DNA of 64,000 nt from Branchipolynoe longqiensis (taxonomy: Eukaryota; Annelida; Polychaeta; Phyllodocida; Polynoidae): positions 34,737,884 through 34,801,883 of the forward strand of contig CM059197.1 of the NCBI GenBank assembly GCA_030323885.1, read 5' to 3'. Numbering within the stretch: position 1 is the stretch's first letter; each line of letters starts with the position of its first letter. A model generated the notes under the pieces. It saw only the letters and a list, made by a program, of their open reading frames with translations, made no database searches and had not been told where the DNA came from. Of the stretch, positions 22,537 to 33,160 are shown piece after piece. Position numbers and translations under genes: made by a program.

Positions 22537-22860
22537 AGCTGCATAGTCTGATGGTTTTGAATTTCACCCTTTTTTTCGGAGATAAATATATTAGATTAAT
22601 CATTATAATCTACTTTACTTTACTTTTAAGTAACTTTTATTTTACGTTGCTAACTTTGGAGATATTTGAAGTGCAAACATGTCAAATTAGTTTTGGCAAG
22701 CATGCCAAAACTCTGACACAATAGGCTTCTGTAGTAACTGGTTCTATTAAATTGACCTAGTATTCCTTTCTATGTGGCAACAAATGTTTAATAAGAGCAT
22801 CAGTGTCTAAATTACAAATCTTGGTTTTGAAAAGTTGATGCTTCATCGGAGTATTCAGCT
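22537..22860 (+). mobile_element. MITE-P copy
   Basis: A 324-bp copy between TTAA at 22533-22536 and TTAA at 22861-22864. The ends are AGCTGCATAGTCTGATGG and the complement of AGCTGAATACTCCGATG. The internal palindrome TTTTGGCAAGCATGCCAAAA is intact. Confidence 0.85.
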
Positions 22861-22864
22861 TTAA

Positions 22865-23880
22865 CATCATGTTTGGGGGGGTTGGGGGGGAGGGGTTTAC
22901 TTACCCTGTCCATGACGAGTAAGTCGCATCGCGGCTTGCTTTCATCGCTGAACAGCAATAGTCTCAATTTGATAGTCGCCTTGTCATCTTAGCTGTTAGT
23001 AGTTATGTTAGTTTGTGTGGGTGTTTTATGTACATCATGGACGCAATAGGAATACAGAGTAAAGTCACGTGACCTTGCCTTTAATGACTTCTTGGCAACA
23101 AACCCACAATTCCTTGTCTACTTCACTCAGACAAAGTAATAAGTTTAAATGAGTTATATTTAAAGGGGAGCAAAGCAACTAAATAAACCAGCGAGTTCTG
23201 CACAGAAATATAAATATAACCTTCTTTTAGTTTTCTTTTGTTGTTGTTGTTGCTGTTTAACAACCAGTAAAATAGACATTGGCTATTGTGGGTCAAACAC
23301 TGGTTAGACATATAACCCATGCTGATTAGGTAGTGTTGTAGTCACATCATGAACACCACCACCACACGATGGAGATCATGCTGACTGACCCGTGCCTTGT
23401 CGGAAGGTGTCAGTGTTCAGCGCCCGTCATGTCAGCGCCTGTCGGCTCTCGCATGCGCGGTTTTAGACTATGCAAAACACCCATGCCCTCGCAGGTACAA
23501 GCTTCAGCCTACGGCTTAGGCGATTGCCAATCATTGATGCGTTTACGAATACATACCATAATGAATTATTAAATTAACTAATGAAGCTATTACGTACACT
23601 GTCAGCGTCGATCGCGAGTGTAACAAAAATAGCATGATCGCGGCACGGCGAAATCCGCGCATGGCAGAAGCTGAGCCGCTGACAATGCCGGCGTGAAAAT
23701 ACCAAGACGCAGGTGGCGCCACCACAGATAGTCCTGTGGGAACCTCTGTTGGACGCCAGCCAGCAGGTTAAGGCGTTAGCTGGCTGCGGTGTCGTAGGTC
23801 ACTCTACTCGGCTACATTGGCGGTTTAAACTGCAGAATGACTGTGAGACTGAAGCGCGTTACAGCATATCGCTCTTCATT
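22865..23880. other. Stretch without a recognisable gene
   Basis: G-run near 22873-22895, a (GTT)n run near 23240, and GCAGGTGGCGCCACC at 23710-23724, which includes the recurring AGGTGGCGCCA. CpG-containing sequence is denser at 23390-23860, but no ORF is convincing. Confidence 0.45.
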
Positions 23881-23881
23881 A

Positions 23882-24065
23882 TATCCCAGTCACACTACAG
23901 CTTACGACCACTTTGTGACCACCTTAGACCAAAGAACCCACACTCACCAGTGACGCCCAGACATCGGCAACTATTGTTTTGGTAGCAAGGATGTCACTGG
24001 TGAGTGTCAGTTCTTTGGTCTAAGGTGGTCACAAAGAGGTCGCAAGCTGTCGTGTGACTGGGGTC
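23882..24065. mobile_element. Short near-perfect hairpin MITE with TTA duplication
   Basis: The ends TATCCCAGTCACAC and GTGTGACTGGGGTC are flanked by TTA at 23879-23881 and 24066-24068. Arms of roughly 75 bp pair almost throughout, for example GACCACCTTAGACCAAAGAA with TTCTTTGGTCTAAGGTGGTC. Only about 35 bp form the loop. The ends match those of the word-built MITEs, but the arms are not built of a repeated word. It may be the simple form of the group. Confidence 0.8.
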
Positions 24066-24179
24066 TTACTTTCCTACTGGAGGATAGTTATCGGTCTATC
24101 ACAGTGGAATGAATAACCCTATCATGAATGAGAACTCTTTTTAAGATTTTAATTATAGATAGGCCTTTCCTACTTTATA

Positions 24180-24610
24180 ACATCGTAATATAATTACTAT
24201 CTTTATTCATTCAGAGTACTGTCAGTCATCTTATAAATAGCAACTGTCCCTTATGTGATTGTTAAATGAAGAATTATATGTAAGGTTTGAAAGGAATAGG
24301 GAAATATAAAAAAAGGATTTTGATGAACATTTCTTTTGCAATATAATTACTAGATTGACTCCATTAGAGGCTTGTTCAGTTGGGTTTTAAAGTAGCATAT
24401 TCTGTCCACTGTGTCACTGTTAAAGGAGGAATTATATGTAAGGTTTGAAATGAACAGGGAAACATGAAAGAAAGGGCTTTGATAAACATATTTCTATTAC
24501 AATATAATTACTACATTTACTCATTTAGAGGCCTTTTTAGGTGCTTTAGAATAGCACATGTACCCTATGTGATTGCTATGTGAAGAATTATTTGTAAGTG
24601 TTAGAAATAA
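24180..24610. repeat. Tandem units of about 167 bp
   Basis: About two and a half units carry AATATAATTACTA, TTCATTYAGAGGC, AGAATTATATGTAAGGTTTG and GAAAGGGAAATAT-like blocks. Divergence is clear but alignment is continuous. No coding frame. Confidence 0.7.
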
Positions 24611-25109
24611 ATGTGGGGGAAAAGGGGAAAAGAAAAAAAAGGTTTAGATACACAGATCCACTATAACAATAACAAAATCGTCGGTGAATCTTTAGTCAAC
24701 CTAGCTGCAATCATTTGACATTAAATGTGGAGCTCAAAAGAAGTGGTTAATTACGAGTGTGATGATTGAATATTAATTGCCGTTCCATTTATTTATATGT
24801 TTTTAAACTGCTTGATCTATGCCTATGGTCTAATTAAGGGGACGATGGGGGTTGGCTGAGTGCCAGCTATAACTATTACAGCCAGTCAGCGTTAATAGCC
24901 TTCCTCATCGATATGAGACAACAACAACAAACCTCTTTTCTTGAAGATTTATAGTGCCTATCAAGGATAAGTCTGAATAGTCTTGTTTTCACCATTAAAC
25001 AATTGGTTGATAGAAAGCCTGAGCCTACACTTTTCCCAACCCGAGGGATTTTTAACCTCCCATGCCACATAGATATGTCAACTGGCCTTTGATAATGCTG
25101 TACATTATA

Positions 25110-25314
25110 TCTCAACTGTCTTCTGGTTACAGAAAGAGAGAGGGCGCCCATGTCTCTGGTTCAAGCATACCATCAAGAGAAACCTGAAGCTGAGAGACAT
25201 TAAGACTGACTCATGGACATCACTCTCACAACAGAGAGCTAAATGGAGAGCAGCAGTCAAGTAATGAAAGAAGTCTTTGTTGCATCGCGACCGACAGCAT
25301 GATGATGATGATGC
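25110..25314 (+). mobile_element. LINE-R1 3' insertion with 7-bp duplication
   Basis: The 205-bp insert is flanked by CATTATA at 25103-25109 and 25315-25321. It encodes KRNLKLRDIKTDSWTSLSQQ and ends with GACCGACAGCATGATGATGATG. It is a clean, fairly young 5'-truncated copy inside SINE-B. Confidence 0.9.
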
Positions 25315-25421
25315 CATTATACACAGCAGTGGAAATCCAAATTGGCAGAGGTGATGGCATGGGAAATCGAACCACCGATATTTATATTAGGAGTCCGAGC
25401 TAGAAAAAGCAAACACTATAA

Positions 25422-26244
25422 AGGGGCTGTCACATTAGGGTTTTTTGCGGGAGCGTATGGCGGCGTAAGCGCGTTACGTCATATACGTCGGTATATGCCG
25501 CCATATGCTACGCAAACGCTATGCGTACGCTACGCATACGCCAACATACACCATCATATGCCGATCCTCCAACAAGCCTGCTTCCTTGCTCAAAATGTTC
25601 AGCATATGGCAGCGTATGGATCATACGCTGCTCATACGCTAGGCATACGCTATGCATACGCCAGCATTGGTTACGCATAGGTTTTGCGTACCCCCAACAT
25701 TCTGTAAAAGTGGTGTCACACTACGGCGTATGGCATTAGCGTATGGATTTTCGACCCATATGCCGTCATATGCCGTCATACGCTTCGCATACGCTATGCA
25801 TACGCTACGCATATGCCGGCATATGCCATCATACACCGTCATACGCCCTCATACGCGCGTCCGCCCAAATTTTTTTTGAGCATGCTAAAAAATATTCGGC
25901 GTATGGCACCGTATGGCGGCGTATGGCTCATACGCTGCTCATACGCTGCTCATACGCTCGACGTACGCTATGCGTATGCTGACATAGGTTACGCATAGGT
26001 TGGGCATACGCTGAACTTGTCAATCACAACCGTCAAACCTCATCACAGTACGCTGCACATAGGTCAGGATACGCTCTGAATACGCCGCCATAGGCTAGGG
26101 GTAGGTTAGGCATAGGTTAGGCATAGGTTAGGCATATGCTGGGCATATGCTTCAGATGCCGCTAGGACCTTGTGCGTAGCATATGATGGCGTATGACGGC
26201 GTATGACGGTGTATGGGTCGAAAACCGCATATGGCGGCAGGGCC
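25422..26244. mobile_element. Word-built foldback MITE, CATACGC type
   Basis: The element is 823 bp and flanked by TAA at 25419-25421 and 26245-26247. Its ends are AGGGGCTGTCACATTA and GGCAGGGCCT. Removing it and one TAA rejoins the SINE-B head sequence, so both boundaries are firm. The interior is almost all CATACGC, GCGTATGG, CATATGCC and variants, with runs on one strand answered by complements. The several overlapping ORFs on both strands reflect the word, not coding. Confidence 0.9.
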
Positions 26245-26269
26245 TTAACCACTCTGCCACAGATAAGAG

Positions 26270-26760
26270 CATATCTGATACATTCTTTTGTCGGGGTGGA
26301 GGTATTTTATTCATATGAATTTGTCCTGTTTTCAGCTCTTGGGCTGCTGGCCTTTCCGACATGAGCTACACCAGTTTAATAATATGGTGCAGAATGTACC
26401 TATTTAATCTGACAGTCCATACTTTGGCAACTGCCATGGTTCGGCATGGACACTGCATGGACTGTTACGAGAACATGGGTAATTGAATACGCACGAACGA
26501 CCTCTTCCTTTCGATACAAAGAAGCATTTCTATTCATAGATTCATAGATTGTCTCGCCGCCGTTGGCATATTTAAATGACGGACTAGCCCGCCTTTCAGT
26601 GCACATCGACTTTGGCTGTGGTTCCTTCAACACCTATACTACGGGATTCTTTGTTTACCATCCCACACACCCCAAGCTGTAAGATAGCTGATCGGTCAAG
26701 TTCTGTAAGCCTCAAATTATCTCAAAGACTCAATCATCTCTTGAAATCTGATATGTAGCG
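26270..26760. other. Stretch without a recognisable gene
   Basis: At 26393-26455 a block with TTTAATCTGACAG and GGCAACTGCCATGGTTC resembles the left part of the MITE at 27545. It may be a fragment of that family. Nothing else is recognised. Confidence 0.4.
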
Positions 26761-26763
26761 TTA

Positions 26764-27443
26764 TACCCCTGTCACACTACGACGTAACGAGCCAACGTGA
26801 GCCTAACGTGGTCATTTTTCGTCATTACGTTGGGTTACGTCATGATGACGTCATAATGACGTTAGAATGACGTCGAGCTACGTCACATTACGTCGTGCTA
26901 CATCGAGTTACGTCAAGGTTTTGGACATGTTCAAAACTTTCCACGTAGCTCGAACGTAAGGGTTTACGTTTGCCATACCTTCTGTTCACGTTCAGTGAAC
27001 GTCAATGACGTTAAACGGACGTTATTCCAACGCTGCTCACTACGTTCAACTACGTTCCACTACGTTCCACTACGTTGACCCACATTAAACTGAGTGCAAA
27101 TGCCTACGAGGCTTAATGGGAACGTCAGGAGAACGTCAGGAGAACGTCAGGAGAACATCAGGAGAACGTGCATTCAACGTACGTTCAACGTCTCATGACG
27201 TGGCTAACGTCACGTAACGTTCTTCTGGCGATGGAATAACGTTCATAACGTTCCGTGAACGTAGTGACGTTGTCCTCTCTCGTTGAATGACGGTATCACT
27301 ACGCTTTACCGACGTTACGTTCTCGTCCACTACGTTGCATCCACGTTCAACTTCTGCCCAAATTTGCATATTACGCCGAGAAGTTTAACGTTCTTCACGT
27401 TCTCCCTACGCTGACGTCATTACGTCGTAGTGTGACAGGGCCA
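26764..27443. mobile_element. Word-built foldback MITE, ACGT type, copy 1
   Basis: The 680-bp element lies between TTA at 26761-26763 and 27444-27446. The ends are TACCCCTGTCACACTACGAC and GTCGTAGTGTGACAGGGCCA. The interior is dense in ACGT within words such as GACGTCA, AACGTCA, TTACGTC and CTACGTTC. Four tandem units of AACGTCAGGAG lie near 27120-27165. Copies 2 and 3 are at 36588 and 49244. The 3-bp TWA duplication fits PIF/Harbinger-like elements. Confidence 0.9.
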
Positions 27444-27544
27444 TTAAGAAAGTACGGTAATAAAGTCCAATGTATAATACATCGGTCTTGTGTCTTTCAA
27501 TTAATATAAAGTTATGACTCACGCAACAAAGAAAATAGTACATA

Positions 27545-27754
27545 AGTTGTACCTCTTTAATCTGGCATTCTATACTTCAGCAACTGCCATGATCCAGCAT
27601 GGACACTACAATTGTTATTGTTGATTTGGGGCGTTATACTACATGTAACAATTAAAACCTTGCTTGGAAGCATTACATGTTTCTGTAGTCTGGCATTGTC
27701 TGTAATTTGGCAATAGTCAGGTCCCCAGGTTTCCGGATTAAAGAGATACAACTG
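27545..27754. mobile_element. MITE-T1, about 210 bp
   Basis: The ends are inverted: AGTTGTACCTCTTTAATCTGG on the left and the complement of AGTTGTATCTCTTTAATCCGG on the right. GGCAACTGCC-like and TTGGCAATAG blocks lie inside each arm. The end resembles pogo/Tigger-type elements. A TA duplication is not clear. Confidence 0.6.
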
Positions 27755-27764
27755 TTTTTGTTAA

Positions 27765-28322
27765 TGGTGCTGTCGCATTACGACGTTTCTCGCCAACTCG
27801 CGTCGACGTGTGTCACTCTTTGGCGAAACGTTGGGAGATGTCTGGAAGCGTTACATGCGCGTTAGGTGTGCGTTGGTAATCGTTGATGGACGGCAATGGT
27901 TGGCGATGCAGGTCAGGGCATTGGCAAAGTTTTGTGCTTGCACAAAACTTTTGACATGCGACAACGCACGACAATGCGCGGTGCCAATATTATGGCGACA
28001 TCAGAAGCACGTCAACGTCGCTGGAATAACGTAATGTGAATGCCAAGCACACGTCGCGCACGCATTAGGGTCATGCCCACACGTTGCGCCAAAATGTTGC
28101 TTTGTTGTTTTACGTCCTAGCTACATCTAAGGTCATATCAGGACGGCGTGCCAAAACTTTTTTGTTTTTTTCCACATGCATCGATATACGTTACCACAAT
28201 GTTGGCCGCACGCTACCAATACTTTGCGCTGACGCCAAAAAGTTTGACGTTTCTCGATGATTAAAAGTGATTTTGCGCGTTGTCGGCACACCGGCGAGAT
28301 ACAATGTAGTGTGACAGGGCTA
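27765..28322. mobile_element. Word-built foldback MITE, CGTTGGCG type
   Basis: The element is flanked by TAA at 27762-27764 and 28323-28325. The left end TGGTGCTGTCGCATTACGAC and the right end (in reverse) TAGCCCTGTCACACTACATT match the other MITE-W ends. The interior repeats CGTTGG, GCGTTGG, ACGTCG, CGCACG and GACGCC words. It carries a 53-bp SINE-A tail insertion. The element length without it is about 500 bp. Confidence 0.8.
28095..28147 (-). mobile_element. 5'-truncated SINE-A tail with target duplication
   Basis: Only 53 bp of SINE-A tail are present (CCGTCCTGATATGACCTTAG to ACAAAGCAA on the minus strand). They are flanked by GCGCCAAAA and GTGCCAAAA. This shows that SINE-A inserts by target-primed reverse transcription and can be 5'-truncated. 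Confidence 0.8.
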
Positions 28323-28325
28323 TAA

Positions 28326-28970
28326 CACAAATATATATAGTTGAAAATTGACCATCCGAGTGGGTCTGGAGGCCATAAAGACCAGGCACAGCTGGCATAC
28401 AAGTGTCAAAGCCTATTACTAGTGGCTCCAATGTGGCCGATTATGGAACTATATGGAGCATGCATTAGAGCCTAGATAAATGGTATATAATAATAGAGCA
28501 AACTGAAGAGAGTTAGTGTCCTTGTTTATGTTCCCATAATAGATTATAAAGCACATACATATATGACATAATTGATTATACGAATAATGCCAGGTTCTAC
28601 TAATTATCAGTTCCGTGTTCCAGTACATCTGTGCTATATGTGTCGTGCTTCACACCGAACCAACTGTTGGCGCCACAGTGGTGACTTTCCGTACTAAATG
28701 CCTACACATGTGATAGTCATCGTTGATTTGTTGTTGTTCTTCTCTTTGTCAGTAAGGCTAACAATAATCTTACTGGAGATTATATTTCTACTCAAACCAG
28801 TTAGTTAGTATGTCTTCAATATTATGGAATGGTTATTTATTTTTATATATAATAGATATTATGCATAATATATGTTATATATAATCTCTAATATATATAA
28901 CATATATAATATATATGATATATACAACATACATATACAACATATATATATGCTAGCCCCGGAATGGCAG
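28326..28970. other. Stretch with AT palindromes and a possible LTR end
   Basis: CAACTGTTGGCGCCACAG at about 28660 could be an LTR junction with a primer-binding-like TGGCGCC, but no LTR partner was found. A palindromic TATATAAT-type array lies at 28840-28950. Confidence 0.3.
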
Positions 28971-28971
28971 G

Positions 28972-29310
28972 ATTGTTTTTTTGTTTGTTGGAGTTTTACG
29001 TCCTGACAACATCTAAGGTCATATCAGAACGGGTACCGACTTGTGACAGTGCGCGCTCATGGTGACTTTTTAGTGCTGCCCCACTGGGAAATGTGGCTGC
29101 TGGCACCATGACCCGATATCTCACCCAGTCACATTATCCTGACACTGAGATAACCAGTCCTTGCCCTATCCTATTAATGCAGAGCGCCAGGCTAGGAAGC
29201 AACAAGTAAACAATTTTAAAGTCATTGGTTTGACTCGACCGGGAATCGAACTCCCGATCTTCCGCACGCGACGCCGGTGCTCTACCGATTATGCCACCAA
29301 GAAGTGTGAG
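28972..29310 (-). mobile_element. SINE-A copy
   Basis: Full-length layout in the minus orientation, with the CAACAAACAAAA tail at the left and a tRNA-like head at the right (GGTGGCATAATCGGTAGAGC and GGGAGTTCGATTCCCGG). This head has a better box B than most copies. Confidence 0.85.
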
Positions 29311-29311
29311 T

Positions 29312-29475
29312 TGAAATCCCACCCTCTGTGCAATATTTCCCATTTCCAACAACTCGAAAATACTGGTTTCCGTGAACTGGATCCTGTACACGCCACACGC
29401 TGTTTAGTTGTTGAACCTACCCTGTGTACAGATGTGTAAGTGCATTGCCTGTATGTACATAATTTTAAGCAGTAA
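29312..29475 (+). mobile_element. SINE-C 3' part
   Basis: It has CAATATTTCCCATTTCC, GTGAACTGGATCCTG, TTAGTTGTTGAACCTACCC and TTAAGCAGTAAATTAC, matching the 3' half of the copy at 8466. The tRNA-like head is largely missing. Confidence 0.65.
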
Positions 29476-29484
29476 ATTACTTTG

Positions 29485-29822
29485 GGTTTGTTTGTTGTTG
29501 TTTTACATCCTAGCAACATCTAAGGTCATATCAGGATGGGTACCGAGGTGTGACAGTATGCACTCATGGTGATTTTATAGTGCTGCCCCACTGGGAAATC
29601 AGGCTGCCAGCACCATGACCTGATATCCCACTCAGTCACATTATCCTGACACTGAGCTAACCAGCCCTTGCCCTATCCTAATAATGCCGAGCACCAGGCT
29701 AGGAAGTGACAAGTATCAATTTTTAAGTCATTGGTTTGACTCAACTGGGAACCGAACTCGCGAACTCCCGATCTTCTGCACACGAGGCCTGTGCTCTACG
29801 GATTCGGCCACTGCGCCCGGTA
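29485..29822 (-). mobile_element. SINE-A copy
   Basis: Near full length, tail at the left and head at the right (GGGCGCAGTGGCCGAATCCG on the minus strand). A short tandem duplication, CGAACTCCCGAACTCCCG in reverse, disturbs box B. Confidence 0.85.
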
Positions 29823-29847
29823 ATTACTTTGGGCGTCAACCATTTAA

Positions 29848-30194
29848 AGTTGCATAGTCCGATCGTTTTGAGTTTCTGTCATTTTCTGAGATAAATATAT
29901 TAGATCGATCGTTATAATCTACCTTACTTTTGTTTGAAGTAACTTTTATTTTAAATAGCTAACTTTTCAGATATTTGAAGTGCAAACACACCAAATTAAT
30001 TTTGGCAAGCACGCGAAAACTGTGACACCATAGGCTTCTGCAGTAACAGGTTCTGTTAATTTGATTCAGTACCCCCTTATATGTGGTGACAAATGCTTAA
30101 TAACTGCAACAGTGTCTAAGCTAGATATGTATAATAAAATCTAGATAAATGTTTTGGTTTTGAAAATTTGATGTTTCCATTGGACTATGCAGCT
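29848..30194 (+). mobile_element. MITE-P copy
   Basis: A 347-bp copy between TTAA at 29844-29847 and TTAA at 30195-30198. The ends are AGTTGCATAGTCCGATCG and the complement of AGCTGCATAGTCCAATGG. The palindrome reads TTTTGGCAAGCACGCGAAAA here, with one mismatch. Confidence 0.85.
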
Positions 30195-30411
30195 TTAAGA
30201 GACTTACAATTCCGGGCGGAGGTGTGTGTTTTGGGGGAGTGGGGAACATTTAGTGCTGGGTAAAAACATCCAAATGTTCCATCCAGGACTGAGTGACTCA
30301 GCATTTTCACAGGAAGCGGATTTGTTTACTTCCGGGTCACTGGCGGACCATATGCAATGAGGTGTACATAATCATTTATAGAAGCACGCAAGCTGAGACT
30401 GAATTGAAGCT

Positions 30412-30426
30412 CCACCAGAGGGCGAC
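30412..30426 (+). promoter_or_regulatory. CTCF-like motif
   Basis: CCACCAGAGGGCGAC fits the CTCF core consensus at all strongly conserved positions. It lies just outside the GTGACAG-rich array. Binding is inference. Confidence 0.4.
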
Positions 30427-30459
30427 ACCACTGGGGTGCAACCACACCACCAACAGGAC

Positions 30460-31585
30460 GAGATGACAGTTACAGTGACAGTGGGATATATGGTGATAAT
30501 GAAATGAAGTAACAACAGTGACAGACAGGAGAGAGTGAGGAGATAACAGATATGGTACGAGAATGACGAGTTGACAGCATGACAGCAAAATAGCATTATC
30601 TGTGATGGAGTCGTTAGAGTGTCTGTCTTTTTTCTAGGTCAGACTCCTAATCTGAGGGTCAGAGGTTCGATTCCCCATGCCCCCAGCTCTGCCAATTTGG
30701 ATTTCCACCGCTGTGTATAACTTACAGCGTCACCAAAGGCCAGTTGCTCTCATACCATGTCTATGTGGTGTGGGAGGTTAAAAATCCCTTGGGTCGGTAA
30801 AAGTGTAGGGTCGGGCTTTCAATCGACCAGCAGTGGAATGAGGAAGACCAGTCATCTATGACTGAAATTTCCCTTGCTTAAACAACTAATGGACCAAAAA
30901 AAAAAAATTATAAAATCAAAAATAGTGACAGCAGTAACATATCTCAGGTAAGAACGTTAAGGTGACAGAGCGATGCAGTGACAGTGACAGCATAATAAGG
31001 TGCTGAAAGTGACAGACCTAACGAGACAGTGACGGGGTGACAGTTAAACGGGAGGATAGAGTGATGGCAAAGGAATATAGTGACAATAGTGACAGACCTG
31101 TGACGGACAGAGTGAAGTGTTGACGGGAAATCACAAAAGAATGTCAAGGTGACAGCATGACAGCCGAATAGAGACACCACTGAAAATAGCAACAACAGTA
31201 ACATACCTCAGGAAAGAAAGGTGATATTACAGAGCGATGGAATGACACTGATAGCAGACTAGGTTGACGAGACTGACATGCAACACGAGACAGTGACAGG
31301 GTGACAGAGATCAGAAAAGAATGGAGATGTGACATAGTGACAGAAGGTTATTAGAGAGGCAACATAACAGAGTGAAACCAGTGACAGACCTCACCAGAGC
31401 AATGGGGTGCCAGAGTGACAGAAAGATAGAATGACAAGAGTGGCAAGGCAAGAAATATAAATAGCTACTTTGCACATATCTGAGACCAGATTAATAAAGC
31501 TTCCACAAATTTGTGAGTGACAAGCCAAGATGGCGATCACCCGCGAGTGTGACAGCACCACAGAGTGACAGACTGACACTCTAAC
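30460..31585. repeat. GTGACAG-rich degenerate array
   Basis: GTGACAG and close variants (GTGACAGA, AGTGACAG, GATGACAG) recur at short irregular spacing. No fixed longer unit is apparent. A SINE-B is inserted at 30594-30918. Minus-strand ORFs here are serine, valine and histidine-rich by-products. Confidence 0.75.
30594..30918 (+). mobile_element. SINE-B copy, tail type b, with 7-bp duplication
   Basis: The insert is flanked by AAAATAG at 30587-30593 and 30919-30925. The head has GATGGAGTCGTTAGAG and box B GAGGTTCGATTCCCC. The tail is GCAGTGGAATGAGGAAGACC...CTTGCTTAAACAAC plus an A-run. The same tail follows a SINE-A head at 1345-1592. Confidence 0.85.
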
Positions 31586-31597
31586 TGCATGGAATGA

Positions 31598-31845
31598 ATA
31601 CTCATGACGACTTTATAGTGTTGCCCTACTATGATACAGTGCTACAATGCTGCCATTACATGGTATGCCCATCAGTCACATTGTCCTGACACTGAGTCAA
31701 CCATCCCTTAACATATCCTAGTAATCTCGAGTGCCACAGAAAGTAACGATTAGCATTTATTTGCAAATATTTGATTTGACTCGGCCGAGGATCGAACCCG
31801 CGACCTCAAGCATTGGGCGCGGATGCTCTAACTGCTAGTTATTAA
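31598..31845 (-). mobile_element. SINE-A copy, diverged
   Basis: The body and head are present, with box B as GGGTTCGATCC on the minus strand. The tail is missing and it abuts the GTGACAG array. Confidence 0.65.
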
Positions 31846-32044
31846 ATATCAGGGCCTGGTATGTAGTCGACATTGACTTCCAATTATTGTCGACGACAAC
31901 CGAATCAGAATGTCAACTATGGTGTCCTATTATATTCCATCCAACCAATGAAATTGTCATTTGCATACTAATAACCCACAGTGCGTTACCTTGGCAACGG
32001 GACAGAAACACCTGCAGGTTTGCCAGTTGGAAACCATGTGGATT

Positions 32045-32734
32045 GATGGCAGTTGAATGACATGCATCAGACCAGCAACGAGTGTTGGTGTGAGAGCGGC
32101 TGAATGATGTGCCCTAGATTAGGAACAAGTGTTGGTGTGAGTGCAGTTGAATGATGTGCTCTATATTAGGAAGAAGTGTTGGTGCGAGAGTAGTTGAATG
32201 ATGTGCTCTAGATTAGGAACCAGTAAGTTTTGTTGTGAGAGTAGTTGAATGATGTTTTCTAAATTAGGAACAAGTGTTGGTGTGAGAGTAGTTGAATGAT
32301 GTGCTCTAGATAAGGAACATGTGTGAGAGCAGTTGAAGATCCCAAGCATGTACTACAGACGGGCCCGGGGGGATATGATTGAAGTATTCAAATATCTCGA
32401 TGGTATCTACAAGACAGGCGGCCCCCTTATCAGAGACTCCAACATCAGGACCAGAGGGCACTCCCTAAAGCTGAGGAAGCGGTACTCCAGACTGGACCTG
32501 CGACACAACTTTTTTGGCTTTAGGGTGGTTGACCCGTGGAATGACCTGCCGGAGAGTGTCGTAGCAGCAGAGTCGGTGAACTGTTTCAAGTCCCGACTGG
32601 ATGCATATTGGTCAAGCATTACATATATCTTGGAGCCAGTGACAGTTGCTACGATCGACCACATCTGAAGAACTGTCTCCATTTCTATTAATTAAGAGCG
32701 GCTAACAGGTCCAAGGCCTATTATAGCTGTATCC

Positions 32735-32770
<36 letters not shown>

Positions 32771-32880
32771 GATGTGCTATAGACCAGGAACAAGTGTTGG
32801 AATAACAACAGCTGAATTGTGTGATGTAAGTGTGAAAGCAGTTGAGTAATGTGTTATAGGCCAGGAACAAGTGTTAGGGC
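32045..32880. repeat. Minisatellite around ATGATGTGCTCTAGATTAGG, split by a LINE
   Basis: Units of about 50-60 bp contain GTTGAATGATGTGCTCTAGA and GGAACAAGTGTTGGTGTGAG. About five units lie before 32336 and two more after 32765. The interruption is a CR1-like LINE end. Confidence 0.8.
32337..32764 (+). mobile_element. CR1-like LINE 3' end
   Basis: An open frame to the stop at 32666-32668 encodes the C-terminal region of a CR1-type LINE protein. Diagnostic segments are YRRARGDMIEVFKYLDG, RGHSLKLRKRYSRLD, NFFGFRVVDPWNDLPESVV and SVNCFKSRLDAYW. The 3' UTR ends in (TTGA)n, typical of CR1-like tails. It is inserted in a minisatellite unit, with TTGA at the junctions. The frame is intact over about 110 residues, so the copy is fairly young. 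It is 5'-truncated and lacks endonuclease and reverse transcriptase domains. Confidence 0.85.
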
Positions 32881-33160
32881 ATAGGTGAATGGACTATATG
32901 CGATTGACAAGGAGGTTCTAAGAAGGAAAGAAGAGGCATAGTTAGTACATGTTGGCCTGTCATTTTGCATTGTCTGTCTTTATTAGTCCTCCAACACTAC
33001 TAGACAGGCCCATTGTTGTGTGTAATTACCCTATTCTAAAGGAGGCTGAGAACCACTCTGTCCTTAATGAATCAAGTTGGGTGCCTTAAAGGAAGGTGCA
33101 CACTTAAGCACTGGAAGAAACCAATGACCTATGACAATGCAAAACAGGTAGGGGTGGGTG
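32881..33160. other. Short stretch without a recognisable gene
   Basis: Mixed sequence after the minisatellite. Nothing recognised. Confidence 0.4.

Larger units (their letters stand above)
24885..26266 (-). mobile_element. SINE-B copy split by a LINE and a MITE
   Basis: The SINE-B tail of type a lies at 24885-25109, the middle at 25315-25421 and the first bases of the head (TCTGTGGCAGAGTGGTTA in reverse) at 26245-26266. Two later insertions account for the gaps. The pieces align in order with the copy at 10412. Confidence 0.85.

Noticed and set aside
25342..26000. Overlapping open frames on both strands rich in tyrosine, alanine and arginine
   Set aside because: They are translations of the CATACGC word and its complement inside a MITE.
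28655..28680. TGGCGCC as a retroviral primer-binding site here and at other GGTGGCGCC sites
   Set aside because: No LTR ends or partner copies lie next to them, and several fit a CTCF-like motif better. Kept only as an alternative explanation.
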